In this document: positions 35,856 through 46,457 of the stretch, in pieces | Layout of the letters: every line of letters starts with the position of its first letter | Numbering within the stretch: the stretch's first letter is position 1 | Source: Beaufortia kweichowensis | Lineage: Eukaryota; Chordata; Actinopteri; Cypriniformes; Gastromyzontidae | Direction of reading: 5' to 3' | Assembly (NCBI GenBank): GCA_019155185.1 | Contig: CM032794.1 | Location: 8,595,988 to 8,659,987 of the forward strand | DNA: 64,000 bases | The notes under the pieces: generated by a model | Database searches by the model: none | Seen by the model: the letters and a program-made list of their open reading frames with translations, nothing else | Told to the model about the DNA's origin: nothing | Program-made: the position numbers and the translations under genes

Positions 35856-36670
35856 ATGAACGGTCGAATAGAAGATGTAATGGGACTTTGCTGTAAGATA
35901 TCAGAAAACAGGAAAATAGAAGCAACAGTACAGAACTCAGCGAAAGGAGCTGCATCAGCCGGAGGAGGAGCTTTCGTAGGGGGACTGCTTGGAGGTCCAC
36001 CCGGTATATTTCTTGGTAAGTTTATGACCGCTGTACTGCACTCTCTAACCACTGAGTGGCGCTATAAAATTATCTTTTTGCTTTGCTTTGCTTTGCATGC
36101 TGGTAGCAACATAGGTATAGACTCAAGAATAAATATTTGACAAATTTTAATAGCAATAAACATAAACTAGAAAAAATATGCTAATGTTATTTACAATAAT
36201 AAATTTAAAATGTAATTGCTTTAAAGTTAATTTCAGTATTCAAGATTTGTGGAATGTACTGTAACATTAATTGAGTGATCATAAAAAGGCTGAGGAACTA
36301 GTCACTAAAACATTTTGACTTGAATCATCTTTAATTAGTTATTAAACAGTATGTCCCTGCATGTTTTTGGTATGTCCCTATTGAACTCCTATTATCATGG
36401 TTAGGTGCTACTGTAGGAGGTGCACTGGGATGGTGGATGACCAGCGGTAAATTCCAACCTCTTCAACAGATTATAATCGAGCTGCCTCCTCAACAGAAGA
36501 AGAAACTCTACTCTGATGTCATGGCAGTATTAGGCAATCTGGACTGGGTTGACCTTGCTCAACTAATTCTTCTAGTAATGGGAAATTCCTCTCTGCAAAT
36601 GTGTGTGCTTAGCACTTTACTCACTTTTGCCACAAAAGAGCTTGGAGCTAAAGTACAGTGTGGAGATTGA
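35856..36670 (+). CDS. c19orf12: C19orf12 homologue, tandem copy 3
   Basis: Two coding exons, 35856-36015 and 36405-36670; 141 residues. The frame is open upstream, but the TTTTTCCAG acceptor at 35,837 and the sister copies point to the ATG at 35856. Seen: LCCKISENRKIEATVQNSAKGA, hydrophobic zipper with bulky replacements (GGLLGGPPGIFLGATVGGALGWW), and MTSGKFQPLQQI where the other copies have MTSGQFKPLPEI. The C-terminus is ELGAKVQCGD instead of the KAEVQYGE/KADVKYED type. It is the most diverged copy at positions constant in the others and in human C19orf12. This suggests relaxed or changed function, but there is no frameshift or stop. Confidence 0.92.
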
Positions 36671-36689
36671 CATACTGGAGGGTAAATTT

Positions 36690-38268
36690 CACATGCTTAG
36701 TATAAGTTTGAATGTATACTTCTGAGACATACTTAAATGACCTGTTTTTTATGTGTCTTGGTAAAACTCAAAACACTGACAGTAAAAATATATCCAATCC
36801 TTAAGAAATAATTCTTCTAGTCCAAACTTTTGTGTAACTTGAGCTAAATTTACACATTCATTTCAATGAAGTTTGTTGCAAAAACTTATTAAAAAGAAAA
36901 CATTAAGTTTAATTTGGATAATGCCCACATAAAAAACTTAAATCAGCAAAAATGTCCATTGATTCTAAATAACATCTTTTCTACATGATACCAGTAAACA
37001 GATTCAATCTGTGAATTCTAGAAACTATTTGTATTTCTTCTAGTAGTAAGTAGTACTGATAGTAGGAAGAGCACACAAACTAATTAAACAAAAAATATGT
37101 TTTCAAACATATTTTTGAAAAGGTACAACAAATATTGTTTAGACATATGATACATTTCTGTATACTGAATATTATAAAAATTTCCCATTTAATGTGCATG
37201 AAATAATCAAAATATGTAATGTCCTTCACAAATTTAAAGACTTTATTCTTACATGACAACAAAATAGCTACCAGTACCAGCATGTTATGGTACACTGACT
37301 GGTATGTGGCCAACAGTCCTGAGTGATCAAATAGATATGGACAAAAAACTAATATTAGAACCTTGGCCTTCAAACACCAAAAATTCAAGTACATCCTTAT
37401 TTTTAAACAAAACCTTTCTTGAATTTACTTTTAAGAATTTTGTGAATTCCTTTAAATTAAAGAGAAATCTCACAAGAGATTTAAAGATATATTTTGTAGT
37501 ATTTGTATATGTTACATGGTCAAGGCCCAAAAATTAGTTTCTGCCAACAAGGCCATGAGCAAAGGTTATTTAATAATTATGATTAAATCATCCCTGTTAT
37601 GCAATGCTAACTTCATTGACTGGGAACAGATTAATCAGGTGTCGTTTTATCAAGCAAAGCCGGTGTAAATGATTGCAGAACAGCATTATCCAGTGACGCA
37701 AAAAACCTCAGGATTGAAAACAACACATCACTCAAATCTCACATGTGTCATGTGACATTCAAATCTTGAATGTTAAGAAAATTCAAATAGGTAATAAAAG
37801 TCACTGTTTAATATATGTTCTGCTTATTACAAGATTTGAGGCAGTTGTTTTCTAAATCACATTGTCATAGCCTTTCTGTATTTTGTGATAAGATGCAGTT
37901 CACCAATGCTGCCGTTCTTGAACGTGTCTAAAAAGACAAGTTATGCTGCCTACACACAGATCACAAACATATTTAAGAGTGGAAAACAAATATGAGTGCA
38001 TGTACTGAAGTAATTCAAAAGAATGCATTTTTACTGCAAGTGGACTGTCAAGGTGGTTGTAAAACACATTTGTTTTTCAAAGAAAAAGCAGCCATTTCCT
38101 TATGTCGAGTTGCATAAGCATGTTATACTGTTTTTCCCCTGAATGAAGAAAGCTGACACTCTATCATACTGACACTGAATGTGAAAAGGCTGGAGGCAAA
38201 AAAAGTTAATAACTGTGTTTATATGTTCAACTGAACCTGTTCACAAACTGTGGATCTGTGCCCAATAC
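36690..38268. other. Intergenic DNA, no gene seen
   Basis: AT-rich, holding the 3' UTR of C19orf12 copy 3 at its left end. Open frames on both strands (up to 104 codons on minus at 37,080-37,394) are low-complexity AT-driven and not credible. Confidence 0.5.
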
Positions 38269-38270
38269 TG

Positions 38271-38530
38271 CACTCTAAAAACAGATGTGTTAAAAATAAC
38301 ACAAGATGTGTCTAGTTAGGGACGACACACAGATGTGTTGTCCCTAACTAGACACATCTTTGTGTTAATTTAAAAACAACACATTTTGTGTTACTTGTAA
38401 CTCAACTTGTGTTACTTTCAACTCAACATGTGTTGTTCCTTTTATGTATTTAACACAAAATGACACATTATGTGTTAAACAGCATAACACAAAAAATGTG
38501 TTAAAAAATAACACATCCTTTTTTAGAGTG
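38271..38530. mobile_element. MITE with terminal inverted repeats and internal hairpin
   Basis: Ends CACTCTAAAAA (left) and TTTTTAGAGTG (right) are inverted copies; GATGTGTTA and TAACACATC just inside also pair. The interior is rich in AACACA/TGTGTT words. A perfect 21-bp inverted repeat lies inside (38,303-38,323 with 38,340-38,360), extending past a 1-nt bulge to about 30 bp. No transposase. A target-site duplication is not clear. Confidence 0.75.
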
Positions 38531-40140
38531 TGCAATCACTCCAACTGCGATCACTTTTCGAAGTAATTAATTGAAAAAGTTTTGAAATTTTTAAATTAGA
38601 AGAAAAAAAAGAAATAATAACTTTAAATGCATTAAACATATCTGAATCCAAATGAGTAATGGATCTATTAATGTTTTCTTGTAAAACCTTAATTGGACTA
38701 AAAAGTCTTTGTTTTGTGCTGAATTTCTTCATTCATGTAGTAAATTCCCCACCCTGGGTATGGCCAGTTTAATTCAGTTCTTGAATTCTTAATAATGCCC
38801 TGCCCTGCTACTCACTTAATGGTATGGTTGGAACAGAGAGAAACTCAGATATGAAACACTGTACTATATGTACTATGTACAGTCTCACCACATTATGTGA
38901 GACCTTTCTGTATTATTGTTTTTTTTGTGCAGTTACAATCATACCCTGTTTATTTATAATCATATTTTTTCAGTTATTTATTGATTGTTTTGTTAGTCTC
39001 ACTGCCCTTTGTCTCTGTAATACAAATAAATTTTGCCACGTTTTTCAACATGTGACAAATATTCTTTTGATATTTCACACAAAAGCCTTTATGGAAGTAT
39101 CTGAGAATTTGCTTTGTTAATGCTTTGTTTGTTTGAGTGGGTTGAAGGCACTTAACCAGTTCTTCCCGCAACTTCTCTACTGTGTATTTTTATCTGCAGA
39201 TGTCTATTAAAGGTAAACTGTTCAAGTGCAGTGAAGTTGATCTTACCTGAAAAACCGGTTTTGTTAGTTTCTGTTTATTTATTTACACAATCTTTCAAAG
39301 ACTTTGTTGAGAATGAACTAACCCATTAACAATGTTTCTACAGTATTTACTGTAGTAATCATATGTTAATTAGACCATTCACTAATTTATGAACACTGAT
39401 AATGAGAAACTGAATTTGTATTAACCAGGGGTTCTCAAGTGTCCCCTGGTGGTCTGCAATCTATAGCCAGGGGTGTGCAAAATAATTTGTTTTAAATTAT
39501 AAAACTGTGCTTTATTATTGACATAAATGGAATATTTATGTATGTGGACCATCTGAGATTATTGTAAAATATTAAACAATCTGTTATGAACCCATCATAA
39601 AACGTACTCCTTTACTCAGAGCACAACAAACCGTTCCTGTTGCTAACTGTTAACTGTTTCAATTGCACAATTAAATCTAAGCCTAAATTATTTAAATTGA
39701 GAAAAAAATGTACACTGTAAAAAGCCCTATATAATTATCAATTGTGTTGAGTTTATCAGATTAAATTAGAAAAAGTATTTAAATAATGTTAGCAAATTTG
39801 TTTTATATGTTTGACTTTCTCAACAATTTAGTTAGAATATTGCAGTAAGTTTTTTGTCTGTATAGAAGTATAATATATTATGTTTAGTTGTATTTTGTTT
39901 GTGTGTGTGTATGTGTATGCTTTGGTACAGTATATTTATTAAAAACACAACATTGGTTTATAATAATTCAGTTTATTTATTTATTTAAGTTTAAATCACA
40001 TATTTTACATTTATTTTTACTATCAATGAATACAAAAACAATGCAAATATAAAATAAGGGCATAATACAAACAGAAGACATACATTTACAAAATAAAACA
40101 AAACATCAGTGCAAAATACATGTAGTAGAAGTGACTCCAG
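38531..40140. other. Intergenic DNA and probable plekhf1 3' UTR end
   Basis: AT-rich with no gene seen. A fragment near 39,713-39,850 begins ACTGTAAAAAG, like the end of a common fish MITE, but I cannot define it. TTTATT runs near 39,971-39,981 could be the plekhf1 polyadenylation signal on the minus strand. Confidence 0.4.
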
Positions 40141-40154
40141 TGCATATTTATCTC

Positions 40155-40322
40155 CTCTTCGCATATGTTACATTTACACATCTGGCAGATGCTTTTATTC
40201 AAAGCATCTTATAGTTCATTACACTACACATGGTTTTCTGAGTATGTGCAATCCCGGTATCAAACCCATGACCTTGGCGCTGTTAGCAACATGCTCTAAC
40301 CACTGAGCTCCAGGAAAGCTGT
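40155..40322 (-). mobile_element. tRNA-derived SINE
   Basis: Read on the minus strand it starts with a tRNA-like head with an A-box-like AGCTCAGTGGTTAGAGC and a B-box-like GGGTTTGATACC. The core on plus is TTTACACATCTGGCAGATGC and TTTTATTCAAAGCATCTTA. This order matches abundant fish SINEs. It lies 90-260 bp beyond the plekhf1 stop codon, in the same orientation, so it is probably in that 3' UTR. Confidence 0.7.
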
Positions 40323-40412
40323 TTGGGATGGTGCAATACACGATCAGTACCAGCACAGTTTATAACAACACTAACAGTAGGTGCTCTCTTTCCTTCATAC
40401 GTCTGTCGAGTT

Positions 40413-41288
40413 TTATAGTCCACTGACAGGAGGCTTTTTGTGTTCGGGATTTATAAAGCAGTATTCTGAACGACTATCCAGCTGGCTTCCAAACCACTTG
40501 GTGGGTACCTGATACCAGCTGTCCTCATCCAGCTCTTCTTCAGAGGAACTCTCATACTCGGGTTGGGGTGGTGAGTCTTCAAAAGAATTCTTCCAGTTTT
40601 TGGCCTTGAATTTTCTCTGTCTTGTCTTTTGTCCATCCTGGTCCTTCAGGTGGTTTGTACAATGCTGGCAGACTCTCACAGGCCTTGAGGAGATATTGGG
40701 CAGCAAGGCCCGGTCCTTTGAGCAAGCTCCACATACTATAAAGCCACATCTCCGACAGTGGTGCCTCCTATTAGCAACGGTGAACGGATCAAAGCAGCGC
40801 ATGCAAATAGCCGATGCGATGTCGGGAACCCAGGTAGCAGCAAAGTTTCTCTTGGCAGTGCTGCTATTAGGGAGGCCCTTGTTTTGCAAGAGGAGGGCCC
40901 TGTACTGCTCAATGTGCTTCATCCACGCTTGCTTCTCCTCAGGTGAGGCCGCCGCCACGTAGAAGGACTTGCGTGGTGTCTGGATGAGCCACTGGTTGGC
41001 CATGGCAACACCGTCTTCCATATCTTCTTGCTGCACCTCTTCCAAAGAAATAATTTTTTTTTTATTATTCCAGCGACCAGGCACCATGATGCTGGCATAC
41101 ACCAGGATGTCATTGAAGAGGAAGAATACTTTGGGTTTGGGTCCACGTCTGCATAACTTCAACAAGCGACCTTCTCCCACCAGAACACGGTCAGGACTTA
41201 GAAGTGTCTTTCCACTGCGACCGAAGGTGTTTTCCACGGCCTTGATGCGCTTACGGTTCTTATTTGAAAAAGTCAGTGTTTCTGCCAT
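40413..41288 (-). CDS. plekhf1: Phafin-1, PH and FYVE domain protein
   Basis: Single coding exon; 291 residues (human PLEKHF1 279, PLEKHF2 249). The ATG at 41286-41288 aligns with the family N-terminus. PH domain about 35-131, including FFLFNDILVYAS and a basic KSFYVAAAS strand. FYVE zinc finger about 150-212 with WVPD (153-156), CxxC (162/165), RRHHCRRCG (174-182), C186/C189 and RVCQHC (205-210), so all zinc ligands and the PI3P-binding signature are present. An acidic tail SSSEEELDED follows. Family: endosome and lysosome proteins that bind PI3P; PLEKHF1 (LAPF) promotes lysosome-linked apoptosis and autophagy. The 19q12-like neighbourhood favours plekhf1 over plekhf2, though the sequence is divergent. 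A 5' UTR intron runs from 41,302 to 41,393. Confidence 0.95.
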   Translation of the reverse strand: MAETLTFSNKNRKRIKAVENTFGRSGKTLLSPDRVLVGEGRLLKLCRRGPKPKVFFLFNDILVYASIMVPGRWNNKKKIISLEEVQQEDMEDGVAMANQWLIQTPRKSFYVAAASPEEKQAWMKHIEQYRALLLQNKGLPNSSTAKRNFAATWVPDIASAICMRCFDPFTVANRRHHCRRCGFIVCGACSKDRALLPNISSRPVRVCQHCTNHLKDQDGQKTRQRKFKAKNWKNSFEDSPPQPEYESSSEEELDEDSWYQVPTKWFGSQLDSRSEYCFINPEHKKPPVSGL

Positions 41289-41560
41289 TGTTTACAGTTT
41301 TCTGTAAAACATAAGTTTATAAATCAAATCAACTAATAAAAACAAATATAATTACTTCCTCAGCTTAAATGTCAATTAGAAATAAGAACAAACCTGAATG
41401 TGGTGGAATATGGGCAATTGTAGTTGGTTAATGTGTGTTTAGCTTCTTTTTCCTCAAGGCTGCAATTTGTGTGATCTCCTCTTTCTCTTAACTTCTTGGC
41501 TGAGCAGAGTGTTTAATAATAAAAGTCTCTCACAGGCAGGCACTTTTATACCATCTCAAA
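41289..41560 (-). promoter_or_regulatory. plekhf1: plekhf1 5' UTR intron, first exon and promoter
   Basis: On the minus strand a donor ACATTCAG|GTTTGTT ends a non-coding exon at 41,394, and the acceptor TTTTACAG opens the coding exon at 41,301. Minus-strand TATAAAAG at about 41,545-41,552 lies upstream and could be a TATA box. Confidence 0.5.
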
Positions 41561-43440
41561 CTTGTTTTTCCTGTCTGAAACAGGGAAATTCCAGCTCTTC
41601 TAAGAAGTGCCAGAGCTCGAAGTAAATACACAGTTGTTTAAGAATGGAAATTTCCCTTGTATGTACCTCAATTTTTGTCTTAAGACATGACCAAATAAAA
41701 GATTTAACCCAATTTTATGTCTAAATAGGTAATTAGTGGCATTTAAGTTAAGAATCCTGTGTATTATATGTATGGCATCATAAAAGTCTTTCTACATGAA
41801 AGGTTTTATAAATAAAGACTTATTTATGTTATTATTTCTTTTAGTTGTTTTTTCATTTAATTCACACTGAATTTAGCTAAAATCTAGCATGGTGGACATG
41901 CCTAATTGGTTAGTTCTGGCTTGAATTTTGTCTATCTTCTTCATAACTCCTGTAACTGAAGCAATTACAAATATTTTATGCAAGAAGGAATTAAGCAGGA
42001 AACATCATTTAAAAATATAGGAAAACAGACAGTATGGAATACCTGCCAGTAATCTAAAACCTATTCCTCATTCCCATCATTCTGCAGTTCACAAACATTC
42101 CCTCCAAACAAACAACTGAAGCACAAATGCTGGAAGAGTATTTTTAGAACCACTGAATGATACACCCTCATTTTTTAAAATTCTTTTATTCTGTGTTTTT
42201 TTAATTATTAATATAAAGACGTTTATAAGTCATTTTTTAAAACCTAACCAAATGACATTTATAGATAGGTTTATACTGTAGATCTAAATCATGAACATGT
42301 TTGGTGCATTTGTACACTGCTTCTATAAAGTTGTTTATCTGTATATAATCATCATGGGGTGATGACAATGAAAAAGAAATCTCCATAGACTTAATAAACA
42401 ACAGCAGAACTTTGACTCTAAAACAATGAAAACAGCTACACACAGATTTACATCAGTCACAGTAAAATCCTGGTACAGCCGGTCAAACAAGTTTACAAAA
42501 TGATAAGAAACAACAGGCTTGTACTGTAACATGCATGGTCTTATGAATGGTCAACATTTCATACACAGAACCTAAAATTGTATTTGTATTAATTGTATTA
42601 AGGCATAATGTTTCTTGTGGGAATATAAAATGTGATTTAGGGGAAGTACACACTATTGATGCAACAACAGTGACTTCAAAGGATGAGACATTTAATGGAA
42701 GATGCCTCTTTTCTTTGAAAAGCATTTTACACCAGAATCATTAACCCACTTTGCCTTTTTTTTGCAAGAATTCGCAATAATAAGGACATCCGTTGTTAAC
42801 CCATTTCAGAACATAACAATCAGAACTATGCTTAGTTACTTACATAGCATCCAATTAGACTGTTCATGATCTCAATATTTTATCCATTTTTATGAACCAT
42901 AATTTAAACCATAATTTCCTATTTATTACAGATATTGCTTTATATTTCATAGCAAAACCTATTCTACCTATTTTTTTAGGAAGAGGAGAATTACCAGAAG
43001 AGGCGTTGACAAAAACAAACATCAAAGTATCTTGCTACCTTTAAATGAGAAAAAAAAGCAAAGTTCCTTGTTTTGTAAAAAGGCAGAGAATTACACCACA
43101 AGCAAATGAAAACCACAGAACATAATACTACATCAATTCCCCTTTGCATAATTTCAACTGCCAGTTTAATTTGCTGGAAAGCAACCGAACCGAGACTCTA
43201 CTGTATACTAAAATTATATTTCGATCAAATCTTAGAACCTACTAAAATATCATTGTTGGTGGAATTTTCCTATATTGCTTACTACTCGCTGACTGACTGA
43301 GGTCATTTTGTGTATGAGGGACATGGTATCGATGAGAAACAAAATAATAATGTGGAAACATTTGCTTAGATAAACGTTATGTGGCAGATCACACAAACCT
43401 GAAATTTAAACAAAATGACCAGAGAAAGAAAATAAACAAG
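41561..43440. other. Intergenic DNA, no gene seen
   Basis: AT-rich, no credible coding frame or recognisable transposon. The right end approaches the pop4 polyadenylation signals. Confidence 0.5.
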
Positions 43441-43757
43441 GTCTAGAGTCATTCATTAATTTATTGTCTCATACATTTTATTCTTTCATAGCTATAAGGT
43501 GTACAGTCATTTATATTTTCTAACAAGTATCACGGCGTCCATCTAGTGGACATCTCCAAAATAAACATTTTTCTGAATGTCCACATGCTATGGGAATGTG
43601 GCACTATAACCTAATAAATAAGGCATACAAAACACCAAATAGAAGAACAAGTCTAATGAAAAACGTCCATCAAAAATCTGCTAAAAAGTGTCCATAATGA
43701 AAAATTTTGGATTTGATGTCTTCTCTTCATAGTGTCCAGTATCAGCCCACAGTTCTA

Positions 43758-45692
43758 TTACAAGTCTATAGTTCCCTTTACTTTAAATTTCTTTGCTGAC
43801 CGTTCACTGGAGCGCAGTTCAAACTTGCTGCCATAGATGTGAGTTACAAAATCACCAATTTCCACACTGAACACACTATTCCTTTTAGGGATGACTATAG
43901 AAAGAGAAAAAAACAAGTCAGCATTCACAGGAACAGATTATAGAAGAACACATATGTACAATAAGCAACACTGTTTCAGATGTTAACAGTGTCTTTATAG
44001 AACAAAATGAAACTTTTTTTGAACAATTTTGCTGACAAGGCTTTATGTTTAAACTCATTTTGTAGAATATGGTTCAAGACATGGCTAGTAACAGCGTTCA
44101 AGAAAAAAAAACTGTTAGAAGTCTGGCAGTGGCAAGAAGACAAGAACATGACTTGAAAGCATTATGTCAGCGTTGTAACAGTCATAATTTGATCATGGTG
44201 ACAGGAATCGCACATTGATCAAATACCTAGTTTTTTTATTAAATGCTTGACATTATGGAAGAACTTTGTCTGTATTTTACTATACAGCATAAAGAAAATA
44301 ATATTTAGTTAAATTCTATTTCATGCATTGTAAGTACTTTGCTAACAGGCTCTAACTCCCTCTAGTGGTCACAAGCTTGATTTGCACATTACACCTACTG
44401 ACATGCTCAATCTGTAAACAATGTGAATCTATTCTGTATGAAAACGAATGCTTTAAAATGTCCATTTAATACATGTTCTAAATAATACAGATTAAAACAG
44501 CTGATTCAATTTAATGGTGAACTTTGCATACCTTTCAGTTTGTCTTCTTTTGTGATGATTTTGAAAATGTGCTTTAGTTCCTGTACCAGAATGCCAGTAA
44601 GACCCACATACGAGGGGCATTTTGATCGGACTACTGTAACAGAGAAACAAGGAGGAACATGACGCTATACATTATCTTTAAAACATCTAACTATACTGCA
44701 CAACCAAATGTGTGGCCCTGTGCACAGACATTTGCATTACCTGTTAAAATTGCACCATGGAAATCAGCTTTCAGGAGCTTCTGCTGGATCATCTGTGGGT
44801 TGCTGCATTGAAACAGAGAGCACATTCATGGAGCATAATTGATACTAAACATCAAAACATATTTAACCAAAGATTAATTTATGTGCATCTCACCTGGCTG
44901 GTTTCAGTCCATTGCATAGATCCACAATGTACTGTTTCCAAAGCTGATGCAGAGGTAAGAAGAGTTCATATCTACAGTACAAGCACAAGCAAATATGGGT
45001 TGTTTAGATGGCAATGGTTTTAATGGCCGATCTGATGGTGATATTTGAAAATGAAGGCATCAGAACTTGTACTGCTGTATGTTCAGCAGGGATACAAATA
45101 AAGTTTGAATATGAGTAATTGTAGTAAAGTGCTGAAATATAACACTTACTTTTGATGTTCAGGTTTCAACTGGAATATTTTCAGTTGTCGTCTTTCTTTA
45201 GCATTCAGCCCCTTTGCCTTTGTAATCTTTCCCTTCTTCTTCGGTATTTTATATTCCAGTACGACTGCCTTGCGCAGCATCATATCATTAATGGCTGCAG
45301 GGGTCATCTTGGGCAGGCTGTTATTCAGGAAAGCTTGCGTGAAATTCTCTGCTGCTTCTCCATGCCGAGACTAAACAATAACACGTGAGGAATTAAGCAA
45401 CAAATATAAACTGTAAAGCGTGATTTGCTATCATGCTGTATGCAAACTAAACAAGTCACCTGAACTCCCAAAATGTCCCCTTGTTCCGGAGGAATTCGTA
45501 ATTTGACGTTACCTATATAATTCAAACAGTCACAATAGTGAAAGAAGTCAGGAAGTTATTTTTGCAAAGAGTTACATAAATCAGCATAATTATTAGCTTG
45601 ACAAGGGAAAAGGTTAAGTGCAACATGATTCAGGAACGATAAAATGGTACAAAAACGCGTTTACATTAAGCGTTATCATACTTACACTCCAT
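43758..45692 (-). CDS. pop4: Ribonuclease P/MRP protein subunit p29
   Basis: Protein subunit (Rpp29/Pop4) of nuclear RNase P and RNase MRP, acting in tRNA 5' maturation and rRNA processing. Seven exons in frame: 45686-45692 (only seven coding bases, ATG GAG T), 45460-45512, 45150-45370, 44894-44971, 44741-44802, 44532-44633 and 43758-43894. The product is 219 residues (human 220). Seen: a lysine-rich segment (YKIPKKKGKITKAKGLNAKERR), the LWKQYIVDL helix, then the Sm-like barrel with ADFHGAILTVVRSKCPSYVGLTGI, DKLKVIPKRNSVFSVEIGDF and a C-terminal YGSKFELRSSERSAKKFK. POP4 is next to PLEKHF1 on human 19q12, as here. Head-to-head with shcbp1. Minus-strand polyadenylation signals lie at about 43,461 and 43,475. 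Confidence 0.96.
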
Positions 45693-45739
45693 AATTTCAA
45701 ACAAACTCTCACGACCCAGAATACACTGCTGCTTTACAC

Positions 45740-46457
45740 ATGTGCTGCTGACAGAACAGACACTGATCACAGATTCATATAGATCAGACTGGAGAAATCG
45801 AGCACAGAATCGTCACCAGATCCTTGAATTGAAATCTGTGCGAGAATGTGAAAATATGTCCCTAGATTCTTTTATATACACGATTTAGACCACTTTACAC
45901 TTTATTCCTTATACTGCTTTTGGGACAACTAAGATTTAGGATATTTCCAATCTTAAACCCAGAGTACGTCTGGATTATATACACTAAAAGTTTTTAGTAA
46001 CAACGAAACATTAATGTTACTAATAACTTATAAAATATAACATTAAAATAGTTAACAATAAAAGATCCCCGTTAAATTGGAGTGGTAAATATATAAAACA
46101 GGACATTAGTCTCATTTGCTTTCATTGCATGGGACTGAGACTGTCATTCTTTCTTACACATTTCTTTTGTGTACCGTCCACGGATGAAAGAAAGACATAC
46201 AGAGGTTATGGATGGCTAAATAAAAACCCAAAACAATTAAAGCTTATTAACATTTTATTTTGATTAAACCGGCCCTTTAAGAGTGTGTCTGTTTGCTCCG
46301 CCCCCTTAGTTTATTGGGCTCCTCCCGGGCAACGTTTGAAAATACAAGTCAAGGGAGGAACCCGAGAGCGTCAGTTAACAGCTAATCGAAGTAAAAAACG
46401 AATAATTCAGCTTTATTCTTCGTTCACTGTAACCAGATTTCATTGTAAACTTTAGTG
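45740..46457. promoter_or_regulatory. Bidirectional promoter of pop4 and shcbp1, with CCAAT and CHR
   Basis: 765 bp separate the two ATGs. On the shcbp1 side, CTCCGCCCCC (GC box, 46,296-46,305), an inverted CCAAT box ATTGG (46,313-46,317) and TTTGAA (46,335-46,340) lie in the order and spacing typical of CCAAT/CHR promoters of G2/M genes bound by NF-Y and DREAM/MMB. A degenerate Angel-like fragment lies at about 46,080-46,205 (TTCTTTCTTACACATTTCTT and similar). Confidence 0.6.

Noticed and set aside
36041..36130. A second tRNA-like SINE head (CTCTAACCACTGAGTGGCG)
   Set aside because: Only a short piece matches and no B box or core follows.
40413..41288. plekhf2 instead of plekhf1
   Set aside because: Length, N-terminus and tail do not fit PLEKHF2 better, and pop4 and C19orf12 as neighbours point to plekhf1. 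Sequence alone is less decisive.
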